Position numbers and translations under genes: made by a program
The notes under the pieces: model-generated
The model's database searches: none
Told to the model about the DNA's origin: nothing
What the model saw: only the letters and a program-made list of their open reading frames with translations
Shown: positions 22,201 through 36,200 of the stretch, one piece after another
Layout of the letters: every line of letters starts with the position of its first letter
Position numbering within the stretch: position 1 is the stretch's first letter
NCBI GenBank assembly: GCA_963971405.1
Contig: OZ020485.1
Location: forward strand, 34,925,921 to 34,989,920
DNA: 64,000 nt
Source: Psococerastis gibbosa
Lineage: Eukaryota > Arthropoda > Insecta > Psocodea > Psocidae
Direction of reading: 5' to 3'

Positions 22201-25200
22201 ATTTAAATCCTATGGTAATTCACGGTTGCATAGGTAAGGTTTTGCAGGAAATTCAGTTGACCTACAGTAGGTAAGTGAATGATCTAAATCAAAGACTACA
22301 TATTAATACACTGTCTGCTGTGTTAACATATGCATTATAGAGGCAGGGGGTGCACAGTCATTGAACAATTAGGGCGGAGGTAGTAAGTGCTACTCCCATC
22401 ATCAGGCTTAGTCCTGAGAGGACTGATGGTTATGATTATGGGTGAGCCTAAAATTAGGCAACTATGTAGGCCTAGGCAACAGTACAGCCCAATTCAAGAT
22501 CTAATGATATCTGCCTACATGCAAGCTGGGAAGTCACCAAAACGAGCTGCGGACTATAAATTATACTTAAATAAGGGCCAAGGTGCTGTAAGTTAGCTAA
22601 TATGGGAATTCCGATGAGGGCACTCATGCATGGTCTTTCATTGGAAATGCGATACACTATAGTTTAAAACAATATCAGATAACCAAATTATTATCGGAAA
22701 AAAGTTACGCAGGGAACTTGAGAATACTGGCCGCAAAACCTACGAAATTCAATATTGTGGATATAATGCGGCGCGGCGTCGACCCAGCTTGATTCTGAAT
22801 ACAATAATTTACAGTATATACTGATACGATCGTATATCCTATATATCTTACTTGCCGTATGATGGCTAGTATAGCATAATACGGGGAAAGTCCAACATTT
22901 ATAGTTTAGGACCTGGACTCTAGGTTATATAATAATAATAATAAATTCGTGTATTTCTCATAATTATTGATATAACAACATATTGTATATTGTAGGCCCC
23001 CTTAACCTAATGGTGTGCGGGGTACCACTATGGTTCGATCTCAGGTTCTTCGAGACGTCTAATGTAAGAGGTACAAGTATTGCCTAATCAAACTCGTGCA
23101 AAGGTGCCTTAATTACAACAAGAAAACAAAACCTAAGAAAATTAATATAGGCCACGGCTCTGCAAATTTAGAGCTGTTTTCTTTTATTGATGATTATAAA
23201 AAACAGAGGAAATGGGGACGTATTATCTGTCCAATGAAAAATGTGTAGCCAACGGGGAATGGGGAAAATTTAAAATTACGGACACGACTTTCATTGACTG
23301 TTAGGCGGTACGAATTACTATGTTAGGTATGTACAAGTTACGGTATATCACTTTTGGAACCACCCCTTGCAAAAACTTGACGATTAATACGTAAGCTTAC
23401 GCAAAAATTTTATATTTTATAATTGTTTTTATATAATTAATAATAATTAATATATAATTTAATATTGTAGTTTAGTGTAAGAATTAAGAAAGAGCCATTG
23501 GCTCTAACTGCGGTGCTAATAAAGACGATATTATTAAAACAGAATATTAATATATCATGTAAAAATAAATTAAACAACAAAAAATAATTTTTTAGCAGCA
23601 CTGTACCTATATTGTATAAGCCCGTCCCAAACAAGCGCTAGCTTGGGGATGCGGGATGGTATTGTATTGTATATTTTTGTAAATATTATATGCTCCTTGT
23701 CCAGGGAATACTAGGCTAGGAAAAGAAAGAAAGAAAGATTATTATTATATTTGTTTAGAAAATTAATAATACAGCATCACAGAGAAAGACAGTGCTAGTT
23801 ATAGTATTACTTATAATAAGTGATATTATATTGTATACTATTATTGCATACAATAAGTTACCGTACTGATGATACACAGTATTTTGTCTGTACAGTATGT
23901 AATATACTGTATATACATAATATGTAATAGTTTTACAAAATTGTTATAAACATTGTAGGCTACTTTGCGTTTCTCAATGTATTCATTCATTCATTCATTC
24001 ATCATAAATAGCACACTGACTAAACATACTGAGGGGACTCCATTCAGACGTACCGTACTGCCTATTGTACATTACCTATGACTGTTGGGAAATAAGTCTG
24101 GACGGTGGGATAATTTATCTACTGTATACATGGTCTGACAGCGTAAAATGTGGCCATGATAACATTTGCACTTTGTTAATGGTCCATCACCGTTCACCGT
24201 GAAAGTTAAAATATATTTGAGAGTCGATGGCCGTTGGCATTTCGGCGGGAGTGGGTTCACACACTCAAGCCTAAACATTTGGCTGTCCGAGTAGCTTTCT
24301 ATTCCCGTCATGTAGACTAAATTCTGAATTAGAAGCAATGTGTGATGGGCTTAACCTTCTGATTTCAGATAGGCCTAATGCAATCATTAAAGTGACAGGT
24401 TTCAAAATATTTAGCAAGCAAGGAATGGTCATGTATTTTTGACGAAATTAATTAACGTCTCGTTTCACAGCCCGAAAGATATGAAAGTGGTCAAATGAAA
24501 AATTCATAAAAAAATCCCATCCCCTGACCGATCAGGTGTAGGGAAATTCCATGCAATGTACTGTATATAATTAGGAATAAAAAATACTTTTAAAGGATTC
24601 TATTATTTTCCCAGCCACAACATCAACAAACAAAACACTCCTGTGCTCCAAATTTAGAACTACAATGACGACTATGAATTTTACATAAGCATGGCGGCTA
24701 TTCCACCGGCGATTTTACTTCATATTTGATTTTGTCATTGACGTTTGTTTTGTTTTAAGTAGACTATTATGTAGAAATTTAACTTATCTATTATAAATTA
24801 AGTTATAATATGGTAGAGACTTATTAATGATGTATGCAACCATATTATATTATAACTTAATTTATATATTTATAAGTTAAGTATCTACATAATAGTCGCC
24901 TTAAAACATAACAAATGTCAATGAAAAAATCAAATTTGAAGTAAAATCGCCGGTGGAATACCTGCCTATCACATAATTTAATTTTGACTGGACGCCATCA
25001 TGAAATCGTTCATTTATCGCAAAGTGATATTTACCATTTTGGTAGATAATATTACAGGTTTTCAGCAACATTTTATTCCATGCCTCTGCGGCCAATATTA
25101 ATTGAGATATGAATTTTTTAAGGTGTTAATCGGCCGCCATCATGAAGCAAAAAGACGGATCTAGCTGATTAACAAACTCGATCAAGACATTTGTATGATA

Positions 25201-28200
25201 CATTTTTGTGCGAAGTCTTACCAAAATCGGATAATATCTACGGAAGTTACAATGTTTCCTAAAATCGATATACATACATGCATATATACAGTATGTATTT
25301 AACATTTTGAATGAGGGGTGTATTTTGGCTCAGGGTGGTCATGAAATGGTAGGTTGTGAAGAAATTCTCCAGAAGTCTAATACCGACAGACGGGTCGCGT
25401 CGGTATACGAATGTAGGCTAAGTTTGAGAATTGTTATGGATTGAAAAGAAACTAATGATTAAATATTGAATGTTTAAATATGGTACACAAACGCAAACGC
25501 AATCTACAGATTAAAAAAAAACTAACTTTTTTTTCAAAGTAAATGAGAGAATGAAGGCTTAAAATAAATGAAGGTTATTGTATTGTACAGGAGCCTATGG
25601 GGCCGGAGGCCGGTGCGATAAACATCCATTGTTTTTAGGTTCACAAAGGTACAGAGTATGGACTGGCCAATTATATGATAGGGTCACGATAAGACAGAAG
25701 GTATGGAGATACGCTCCTGGCGGTGCGATAAGGCACACCGCTTCAATATAATAATAAGAACAATGCATTGATTCTTCATCATACAATTGCGGGGGCGCGG
25801 TGCGTATAAATATATTTTATACCTTTCAATGTTCCAAAACAATATGTTGGAATTTGCAAACAATGAATAAATTACAGATTTGGGGAGAAAATTAGGCACC
25901 GTACGCATTATAACTTATACCGAAGCAGTTAAGCTGCAGTTTGTGGGCTGGTATACTATATACAGTAAATATTGTATTGTATTGAGAGGCTGTTAGAATT
26001 TAACGAACTGCTCTTTGATATTGTAAAAGTTTAGATTCAAATGGCACCTACTTGTACTGGCACCATTGCAATAGGTATGTATGGTTTCTAAAGAAATATT
26101 CCTAAAAACCTCTTGAATCATGTGGCATCTTGGCTTATTATTCTATTAATACTATATATATACAGTATATATATATTTTTTCGATAGCACCTAGACCCGG
26201 ATATCTCGCCTCATAGTGGTACAAAGAACCGGTCCGAGTTTACTCGAACATACTTTCCAATTTATCAATTAGTAGATAGAGAAAATGAGTAATATCATGG
26301 TAAATAATTTTCCTATTGTTAAATTTCGGTCACCAGGGGGGGGGGGGGGGGTTTGTCCACCTGGCGTCACTGGAGGTGAAGTAAATTCTAGATAGGTCAG
26401 AAATTACGTTACATTACCACACAGCAATAATGGCAGGGCATTTGAGCGTGAATTTTCATTTTTTCGAAAACATTTTTTTTGCACAAAACCAAATAGTATT
26501 TTTTGGGAAAACAACCTGTCCGGTTTCGTTACTCAATTTAACACCTAAAACATGCCTGAAGGTAGAAATCATCGACAGAAAGGTTTCACAGAAAAATGAT
26601 TTTTAGTCATTTTTCATTAAAATTTGATTATTTTTATTTTTTTACCCCCAGAAGCAAACTATCAAGGGGCAAGCGACCCCCGCATTTTGTTGACATTAGT
26701 AACGACTACAATATACGTGAATTTAAAAGATATCGTTGGAGCCGTTTTTGAGAAATATTTTTTTTAGACGTTTTTTTGGAGATTTTTGAGAATAAAACCC
26801 CCCAAATTGAGTTAACCCAAAATAAAAAAAATTGTCTCGAGATATGATTTTTGTGAACCTACATGCCGAATTTCATCAAAATCGACCGAGTAGTTTGCCC
26901 GCAAATTGATGAACAGACAGACAGAGCGACAGACTGACAGACATTTCGTAAAAACCACTTTTTTGGGTTCCTGGTACCTCAAAACGTGTAAATCCGTTGA
27001 AAACTCGGAATCGAAAATTTGGACCATCACAAAAGCTTTCCTTATACTACGTATAAATTGGAAAGCAACAATGGACCCCCCCCCTTTCCCTCCTATACCC
27101 TCCTTCTTTATTGTCTTTTTTCCTCCTTCCGTTTTATATTCCATATAATTTAAGTTATATTACTATGTATACTGCTATTACCTATGGTTAACATGAAGAA
27201 AAGACTTTAAAGTCTTGTTGTTCGCCAATTGTATTGTTGCATTCATATATTATTGTTATTATTATGTACATATAAGCAAATATTCCACCTTAGGAATTAG
27301 GATGGAATTGTGTAATCAAGCCATACAGCATACAGTACCTACCGCGAAAGGATATGAGCCAAAATGAACGAGATTGCATGGCATGACATACGCCAGGCAA
27401 TAGCTCCAGAAGCCAGGATGAAGTTAATCAGGTGCGAAGATGATGCAATCTTGTAAGGTATCGTAAGGTACCTTTGGAAACATGAAACATGGAAATCGGC
27501 TTTGGGCAATGCACGATCAATGCCCAATCAGGACAGTTGTCAATCTCCGTTTGGCTACTTTATAGGGACAACTTTTGGGATGGGCCCGCTCCCTAATCTT
27601 AGCCAGTACCTAACACACGAGTGGACGTTTAATACCAAACGTGAATCAACTGCAGTAGAATATATTCTTGGCCTATAAATAAAGTAATAAAGATAATGGG
27701 CCAACCTTCGGCAGGAAAAATAAAATTGTATAAAATGGGTTGCGACTTTAGGTGACTCATCACGGATGGAATAAATATTATGTGTATATATGGTGTCGAC
27801 AAGCTCCAATACAATCAGAAATTAAAAAGCTCAAAGAAAGTTAAGGGTGCTTGTCACAACTATGTTTTGAGTATGTATGCCAATGAATGAGGTTCTGTAG
27901 GGACAGTTTTGGCCACTAGGTTCGCTGACGACAAACCGATATCCATATTATTCAAAATGGCCGCCGTTTGCATGCGAAAACTAAGCTCTTAGCATCTAAT
28001 TAATTCTTTTAATATTTTTTATAATATTTTTACTATGCCTGGACCTTCTTTCGCTGCATATAATTTTAGAAAAATATCACTTCAAAATAATACGTAATTA
28101 AAAATCATTTTAAAATAGTATTGAGGCTTATGGAAAAATCAACGCTTTGATATCATTGCAACTGGTGCTGCCATCTAAAAAATGACGCCACAAATGAACC

Positions 28201-31200
28201 CCATAGTGTGTAAATGGCTTTTTGTTTGTTTGTTTTTTATACAGTTGTCCAGGGTCCAGTTCTCCCCTATCTTGGCAGTAGTGAGGGCACTCAAATGTGA
28301 TGTGGTCTGGAGGGCACTGTCCACATTGAAGCGATTCACGTGAAATGATTTACTAAATTTGGGGGGCAGCTACCCCCCCCCCCCTGAGCCCCCCTGTATC
28401 CGTCTATGGTACAGGCTACAGGTATTTGAGTACTTCCAGGCTCTGTATATAGTCTAGTTGAGCTGGAAGGGATCGGAGTAGGTAGGCTACACCCAGGCAT
28501 GACATGTTTTATTTATGCTACTGACTACCGTAGTTACCAATGCGTATTGACGAAAGATGGCCATTGTGACAACGGGTTTATTATGCTGCGTTGCACTGAT
28601 GACAATGGCAACCTGAGCCTTTCAAATGACATTTTCCCAAGTTTTTCTTTTGAATCGGTTTGCTGCGTCTCTTAGAAATACTCCATTGATTGATATTGGC
28701 AAATACATTGCAGTCAATATATGCGTCGATTACTGTCTATTGTACTTTTATGCCGTACTTAATACTTCTATGGATAATGGAGCTTGATGCGCTATCACTA
28801 GGCTTAGATTCTATCCAAATCAAAATTCCCCGATGTGGAAACTAAAATTTAAATTGTATGGAAATAATTAATTCATTATTCACGATCAAAAGTTAGGCAG
28901 GCTACAAGTTTAGTAGGGATAGCATGTTATAGTATAATTGAGGAGCTTGGTTACAAACGTGGCCAACTCCATTGTTTTTACAAAATGGGGATTTGATCCG
29001 ACCTTGCAGAAAATTTTAATGTCCACCTGCACGTTGTAAAATAAAGTGACAAAAGCAGCCAGATTGCGCACAGAGGTGCTGAGAAGTCTAGGGTTAGCTA
29101 TAAACTTAATGCAATTTTCAACAGAAAATCCACTCTCCTGGAAAATTCTACAACTTGGAGTTGGCCATGTTTGTAAACATCAATTATTGTAACTGTACAT
29201 ACTTTCAATGGAAGTAATAAAGTAATTATAGAATGTATTGTATTGTACATCCAGCTAGTACTTGCCCCAACATTGAACCTTTGAATCAGAACTAACTTAT
29301 AATAATTATATATGCTCGTACCATGTCCATGTACACTATAATAATTAGTCTACAAGTGTATTTATATTGAAACTGTCTGTGAAATCACGTTATAACGGAA
29401 TGGAAAACAAATGGCGCGGTCCAGTAGGTATTTACTTAAACAGAACATTAGTGATAAAACCATTGTCAACTACCGGTTATGATAATTTTATTGGCGTTTT
29501 AAACAATAATCCAATGCAAGCGCCTAAAGACCAAGTTGTGATTTCTTACATGTACCTACTGTAACCATCCATGCATATAATATTATTTTTATTGGATGCA
29601 GAGGAGAATTTATAATGGCTTAACCTTTTTCAAATCAGAAATAAAGCTTATTTTATACGGGGTATTTTTGTTACTGCTAGTTTTTTTTTTTTTTTAAAGG
29701 TTAATCGCATACAAACAATTCAATGAATGTATCCAATTGACCTCTTCAGTCGCCTCACTAAGTTACCTAATAGGTAATTGTGTCGAGTAACGACACGTCT
29801 CCGATCGCATGGCGTGTAGAGACTCGCACAAGTACAAGCACGCTACCACCTGGCCATCGAAGTAGTAGCAGTAGTAGACATATTTACTTAATTTTCTTTT
29901 AGAAGTACCTACGTAGCTGTGAACCAGGCAGTATTGCTAACTAACACAAGCATTTATTCGTGTCGCTAACTGGTTGATTAATTTGCAAATTGGCAGGTAG
30001 CCTGTGATGCACTCAACAAATAGGCTAATAATTTTCTTTCATTACTAAGCCAATCTAGTGGAGATAGGGCTATAAAGCCCTCTATTACACTCAACTAGGA
30101 AGGGCCGGGACAGCCTGCTTTACATGCTCTCCTAAGCATGGCAATGTAACACGTGTGGACTCCTTTTGGGTGAAAGTCGGAGTCCATACCACTACTCTAC
30201 ATGTCCTAACACTTAATCGTACTGACTTTGAACGCGCCTCAAGTCTGGGCTGTAAGTCAAGTTACAAATACAATAAAGCAGGTCGAAAAACACTCACATA
30301 CAACCCCGCTGCTACATCTGATAACCTACTACGGATAACTCTCTTAGGGTGGTCGCACTGCATGCTACGGTACACCAGTAGTATAAGCTTATGTCTAATT
30401 AAAAATCTTGTACCCTCAAAAACCCTTGATCATAATTTAAATAATAAGGACCGCTTCTGAGAACATAACCTTAAGGCACATTAGGTGCGTATAAGAAGAT
30501 CAAGTCTGTCTTTTAAGACTGTGCGGGCTGCTATGTTATTTGTCGGTTATAAATTTGTTGCTTGGACCGGGCAAGCTATTAGGCTATTTTATAAGGAGAA
30601 GCTTCTAGGAGATTTAAAAGATCAATGGCTTCATCGTCGGTTTCGTTCTAAATTTATTTACTATATTACCCTACTTTAACAAGCCCACATTTCAGTAGAA
30701 TTGGAAATTTTAATAACACTCAAGCCCATATGTGCTCGTATATACTCGTATAGTTTGCGGGCAAATAAATGACAAAATGAGCAATAAACGGAAAAAACAA
30801 TGCAAGTAAGTAAGTAATGGAAGTGCGGGGTAGGCTGTGAGTTGCGTCTACAAAAACTACTGTCAGGCTCATGAAATGGCTAATAACGTGGGATATAGCC
30901 TACATAATATTGTATTATTATATGGTATATATAACACTGACATTATATTAACTTTGGTTGAAGAGGTAACCTCCTCGTTATAACCTAAATCCAGTTTTTC
31001 TATACCCTCTAATTTTCGGTTATAACGTGGGATATACGGTATAGAAGAAAAATTATAAATTAGGTCTGTATAGTTTTGCTTTGGGTGAATTTCATTTTAT
31101 ATTCAAACTAATATAATTAGTTAAATAAAGGAACTTCCATATTTTCATCTTATACCCAATCCTAACAATATAAAAAATTGGGACACATGCGATTCGACTA

Positions 31201-33247
31201 ATGCGAATGAGATACATAGTGTATGTTGCAATATATCATGTATGAATTACGCAATATCAGGGGACAACTTCGATATTACTTTTGGCAACGACACGGGATA
31301 CCGATTAGCCATGCCCGGTACGAGTATAAGAGTTTATTGGGCGGATTACCCTACTGCCGGAGTGCCGGTTGATCCATTTTCATGATGGATTATAGAACTT
31401 ATTATGGGCTAGCAATAAGACTCGTGATTATAGCATGTCTAAAAAGTTTAAGAGTACGGGCATAACTTAAGAAACATGTGTTAGGTCAAAGTCGGCTAAA
31501 ATAGATCGTTCACGTCCTGTTCCAACTGAAACTTTTATGTAGTGCAGATGAAGATGTAGAAGATGTATTAACATCAGGAGTAAAAGGTGGAAGAGGAAAA
31601 GGTGCGCATGTGCTCTTTTTCATTTTTATAGCCATTTACTTAAACTTATTAGCATTTGCTTCCAGATAATGAGCAATGAGCCTACAGCTGAAGAAACCAA
31701 CGTTTGTGGAGCAAGGAAATGCTTGAAATTAATAATCCCTACAGCCCAACCTTTTACTAATGGACACCTTTTTTCTGAAGCAAACGCTTTTCTTAATTGA
31801 TTTATTTATGAATAGAAAAACCAGCATAAACTACAATTAATTATGTGAAACATAAGCTTATGCTTGTTTCATGCATTGATAATAATGAGAATTACCAGCT
31901 ATGGGTTTCAGTTGATTTTATTGTACGATAGAAGAACTTCCGTAATTTACCTTGTTCTGTACTTGGTTAAGTCATGATTTCGCCTGTATCATTGTGTGAA
32001 TGGTAAGCTTGTCTCAGCTTGTCCATTATCGTTTGTAACCGGAGTAGGTAGACATCGAGAACGCATAGGCTATCAGTTTGCCAATGGTCAAAAATTCATA
32101 CGGAAACAATACAAATAATGTCCGAAAGCGGGGTCGTTGGCATTGGACAATGGACCCATGGCCCCATCAGGCCAGGATCCATAAAAAGTCCTTCAAAATA
32201 AAATACTCAATACCTTGGTCTGCAGCAACATGTATGAAAATGAAAAACAAATACTGTGAAATAGGCATGAATACATATTTTTACATTGGAGCAGGCAGTC
32301 ATGTAGAAGGAGGCATATGAATCAGGATTTGAGTAAAAAAAGCAAAATGTGACTACCGTAAAAAGAATACAAAAGATACGAGACGACGGGAAGGGATTTA
32401 CAGAATGACAGGTCCGTGTATTATCAGGCTCATTTCAAAATTTAATAATTCCAACCAGCATGACGTCCATATTTCTACATTATCAAACAAGACCGCTTTC
32501 CATGATTGTCACTTCATGCATTTCATTATCAAAGCTTTTATTAAAATGTTAGGTGCATTTCAACTTCTTTCGATGAAATAATTGACTAAGTTGCCACCTA
32601 TTCTTATTCCATACCGGTGAGGACGGAGGACGAGCGTAAAGATGAAAAAATATGACTATCCTACGAGATTTCCTTTTTAATTTGACTTGTCATATAAAAA
32701 TTGAGTTTGATATTATAAATAGGCAAGGTTCCATAAAATATGGAATTTAACGGCTGTGTGTGTAGGCTAATGGTACAGGTCTGGCATTATATTATCTACC
32801 TACCTATATACCGTACAGTAGTACAATGCAATGTATACGTCAGGAACGTGTGTATAGGGACGATGTTAGCAGTGGCCTTAGAAGTTAGCAGTGACGACAG
32901 GTACGTGTGTATTGGGACGATGTTAGCAGTGGCATTAGAAGTTAGCAGTGACGACAGGTACGTGTGTATTGGGACGATGTTAGCAGTGGCATTAGAAGTT
33001 AGCAGTGACGACAGGTACGTGTGTATTGGGACGATGTTAGCAGTGGCATTAGAAGTTAGCAGTGACGACAGATACGTGTGTATTGGGACGATGTTAGCAA
33101 CTGGCATTAGAACTGACGAATGTAAATACCGATGAATAATTTATTAACTTACACTAAACATGATTACGAATTATTCTAATGGGAAATTTGAACCCTCACT
33201 TAGTAAGTTTGAAACCCCGTAGCCTAATATAAACACATCCCCACTTC

Positions 33248-33278
<31 letters not shown>

Positions 33279-36200
33279 CATTTCTCCAACACGTTCTACT
33301 ATCCGCCCTGGGCGTTGGCCCCCTCACTCCATACATAAGATGTATATTTATAATCCTTTTCGGCTCTGGCCAGGTGCAGGGAGATTTCATAATAGCGCAG
33401 ATCCCGCTTCGCGGGGCGGCTGTTTCTCATCTTGTTGCACTATTACACTAGTAATACACTTGAACACATTTCGCACAAGCGCTGACCCCACTTTTCCTCT
33501 TTAACTTTTGCGCAAGAATGACATTATTTTCACTTACATTGGCCACAATTTTCAAATGGTCGATTTGTCGCAAAAAGTGTTAATTACCATTATCGCAAAT
33601 GAACATAAGGGCTTTCAGTCACATTTTATTTCATTCCTCTATAAGACCACTATTAACAGATAAGAGTTTTTTAGTTTTTGATCGTCCGCTGTTGTGTCTT
33701 TATGAGAAATAGTATATACTAGACATTAAGTAAAAGATCGAGTCGCGGAACCAGTTGATGCTCTGTATATTTATCCATTCATATTTATCATTCGATATAT
33801 ACGAGGTAAGCGATTCGATTCTCAATTTAAGCGGGACATTTGAATCTCACCGATAATTCAGTTAGAGTTCATGATGCTACAGCCGCCATCTTGAAATAAA
33901 ATAGCGGATTAGGTATATATTATATATACAATATACGCATTTAAGTGTTAAAACTCAGTACCGGTACGAAATTGGAAGGAAGTTTTCTAAATTGCAGCTA
34001 AAAACGAATGGAATTAATCAACCTGACGAACTAGCCTATTTAATAATTAGACGTCTAAAATCGCTTGGGTGAGATGCCTCACTGCGTTTAGCCGCAAATC
34101 GTTTGTAACTACTCCTTAGTAATTACTGATACGTTCTAGTGGCAAACTACCGTGTACTTGGTTAATGCACCATCCATATAATTGCATGTTAATTTTATGC
34201 TCACGGCATTCAGAAATCTCTTCCAAACTTTGTTCGACAAGGGCTCCAAAATTTACACACGGGGCTTTTATGTTACCAGCACAATCGCTACATATTAATT
34301 TACAAAGTCTGTCCGACCATCTGTCCTTGAACACCCCTGGAATTAGTGATTCATAGTGTAATATTTAACTAAGACGGGGATTCCACCAACCGGCTAGGGT
34401 TAAATACAAAAACGGTGACGTGGTAGCAGACATTCAAGACTTAGGCGCGGTTTCCACCGACCTCGCATTGCAGAATGCAAATGACATTGACGGAAATTAG
34501 AATTTTTCTTTTTATAGAAATCTATTAAAATGTTTGTACTTAACATATCCCATGATGCCATTTTTTAATTTTAGTTTGTTTGTTTGTGATTTTACTGTAT
34601 GATCATTGATCAATTTTAACTATGGACTAGAGGAAAACAAACATTTCCGTCAATGTCATTTGCATTCTGCAATGCGAGGTTGGTGGAAACCCCGCCTAAG
34701 TCTTGAATGTCTGCTACCACGTCACCGTTTTTGTATTTAGCCCTAGCCGGTCGGTGGAATCCCCGCCTAAGGACCCCCTTTCGAAATGTCTCAGTAAAAA
34801 ATACTGGACGGCACCTTCATGTTCCAATGCATAGCTGTGCCGTTCAGTAGTCCCTTCCGAGTTCCGATACATTTCTGAGGGTGGTGGGCAGCCCTAAGAG
34901 AACCACGGTCCATAGGAACCCACTGGATGCAACCATGAACTCAACTAACCCTACTAAGGTATATTAGCCCAGTGATTATTTGAAGGAATTTTTATTGATG
35001 TACACCTACATACTTATGAGACTCATTGAACCTTGCCCAATGCCAACGACCCCATGACATTAGACGCGATATGGTTGCCGTTGGTTAAGGAAAAAGTGAG
35101 GATCAAGTAGAAGTTTCAAACCAGTATACAATACAATATATATACTCAGTTAAATTATACAATACAAGAAAGTAAAGTATAAGATAAAATCGTCAGAACA
35201 TCGTCAAAATCAGGTAGTTCTGTCATTGTCATTGTGATTGTGCTAGTGCTTCCGTGACAGTGTAGAAAGCGTTCTCTAAGAGATGGTTTCTAAGCAATTT
35301 TGGGAAGTTAGAAGCATTTCTCGCCGCTCTCAGTTCAATCGGGAGTTTTCTAAGGTAGGCGAAACATTGTAGTATAGGATCCAGTCGCTCACACTTGGCG
35401 CTGGCCTTGCAAGGTCTCCCCGTTGCCTCGTGTTGTAGGTGTGAGTGTCCCCGTTTTGTTTAAATGTCCCACACACAGGCTTTAAGATATGTAAATATGT
35501 ACAGACTTGGGGCTGTCATGATTTTTAATGATTTTTGGCTAGAGTGGTTAGTGAGTTTGCATTTCAATCGGGAGAACGGTAGTTTGAATCCTCAAGGGGA
35601 TCGGATTTACTCAATAATTCAGAGTAGAATAGAAGAGCAATGAGGCAATCGGCCAGAAACCACCAGTCATTATCAAGACTAAACCATCAGTCCCCTTCAG
35701 GACTGACAGTGTAGAAGACTGGTCACTAAGAACTTTTGGGATGTTATTAACATTTCCCCCCGCTCTCAATTCATTTGGGGCTTTCAGAACTAGGCAAAGC
35801 CTTGTATCTGTATAAGGTAGTGTTGAACCCAGTCACTAGTCAGTCAGTCAGTCACCACCCGGGTGAACCGGATTCGAGTCCCGCTCCCGGTCAGAGCAAA
35901 TTCTTACTTTCGCGGTAGTATTAGATGGCATAAGAGTGGCACTCTGCTCCACCTAATTACGAAGCAGGAGCGAATGGTTCGTGCATTGGACGTACATTGA
36001 TGATTCAATGACGCCTAAACTATAGTCCTTAAAAACACGGCGGATAGTTAAGATTAAGGAATCAACTACACAAGGGAGCGGCTTTATAGAGTGGGACCTA
36101 AAAGGAGCCAACAGACTGATATCAAGCAGAATGAATTTTAGCTCTATCGGTGGGTACATGGCTATTCACTCGGAGACAAAGCCGGAATACCATTAGGCCA

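Noticed and set aside
26812-27144. 110-residue frame with [20 protein letters not shown]
   Set aside because: The same peptide arises from every family A copy; it contains the GACA repeat and is interrupted in others, so it is repeat DNA.
32841-33110. Possible CRISPR-like array
   Set aside because: The units are contiguous with no unique spacers, and the sequence is eukaryotic.
32740-33135. 131-residue frame with 19-residue internal repeats
   Set aside because: Explained by a 57-bp minisatellite; the opposite strand is equally open and no splice or coding context is seen.
33249-33279. Poly-A run as a retrocopy tail
   Set aside because: No gene-like or repeat-like sequence ending at the run was recognised.
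34116-34334. 72-residue Cys-containing - strand frame
   Set aside because: Cysteine spacing looked zinc-finger-like, but there is no family match I can name, no splice support, and it sits in a repeat-rich intron.
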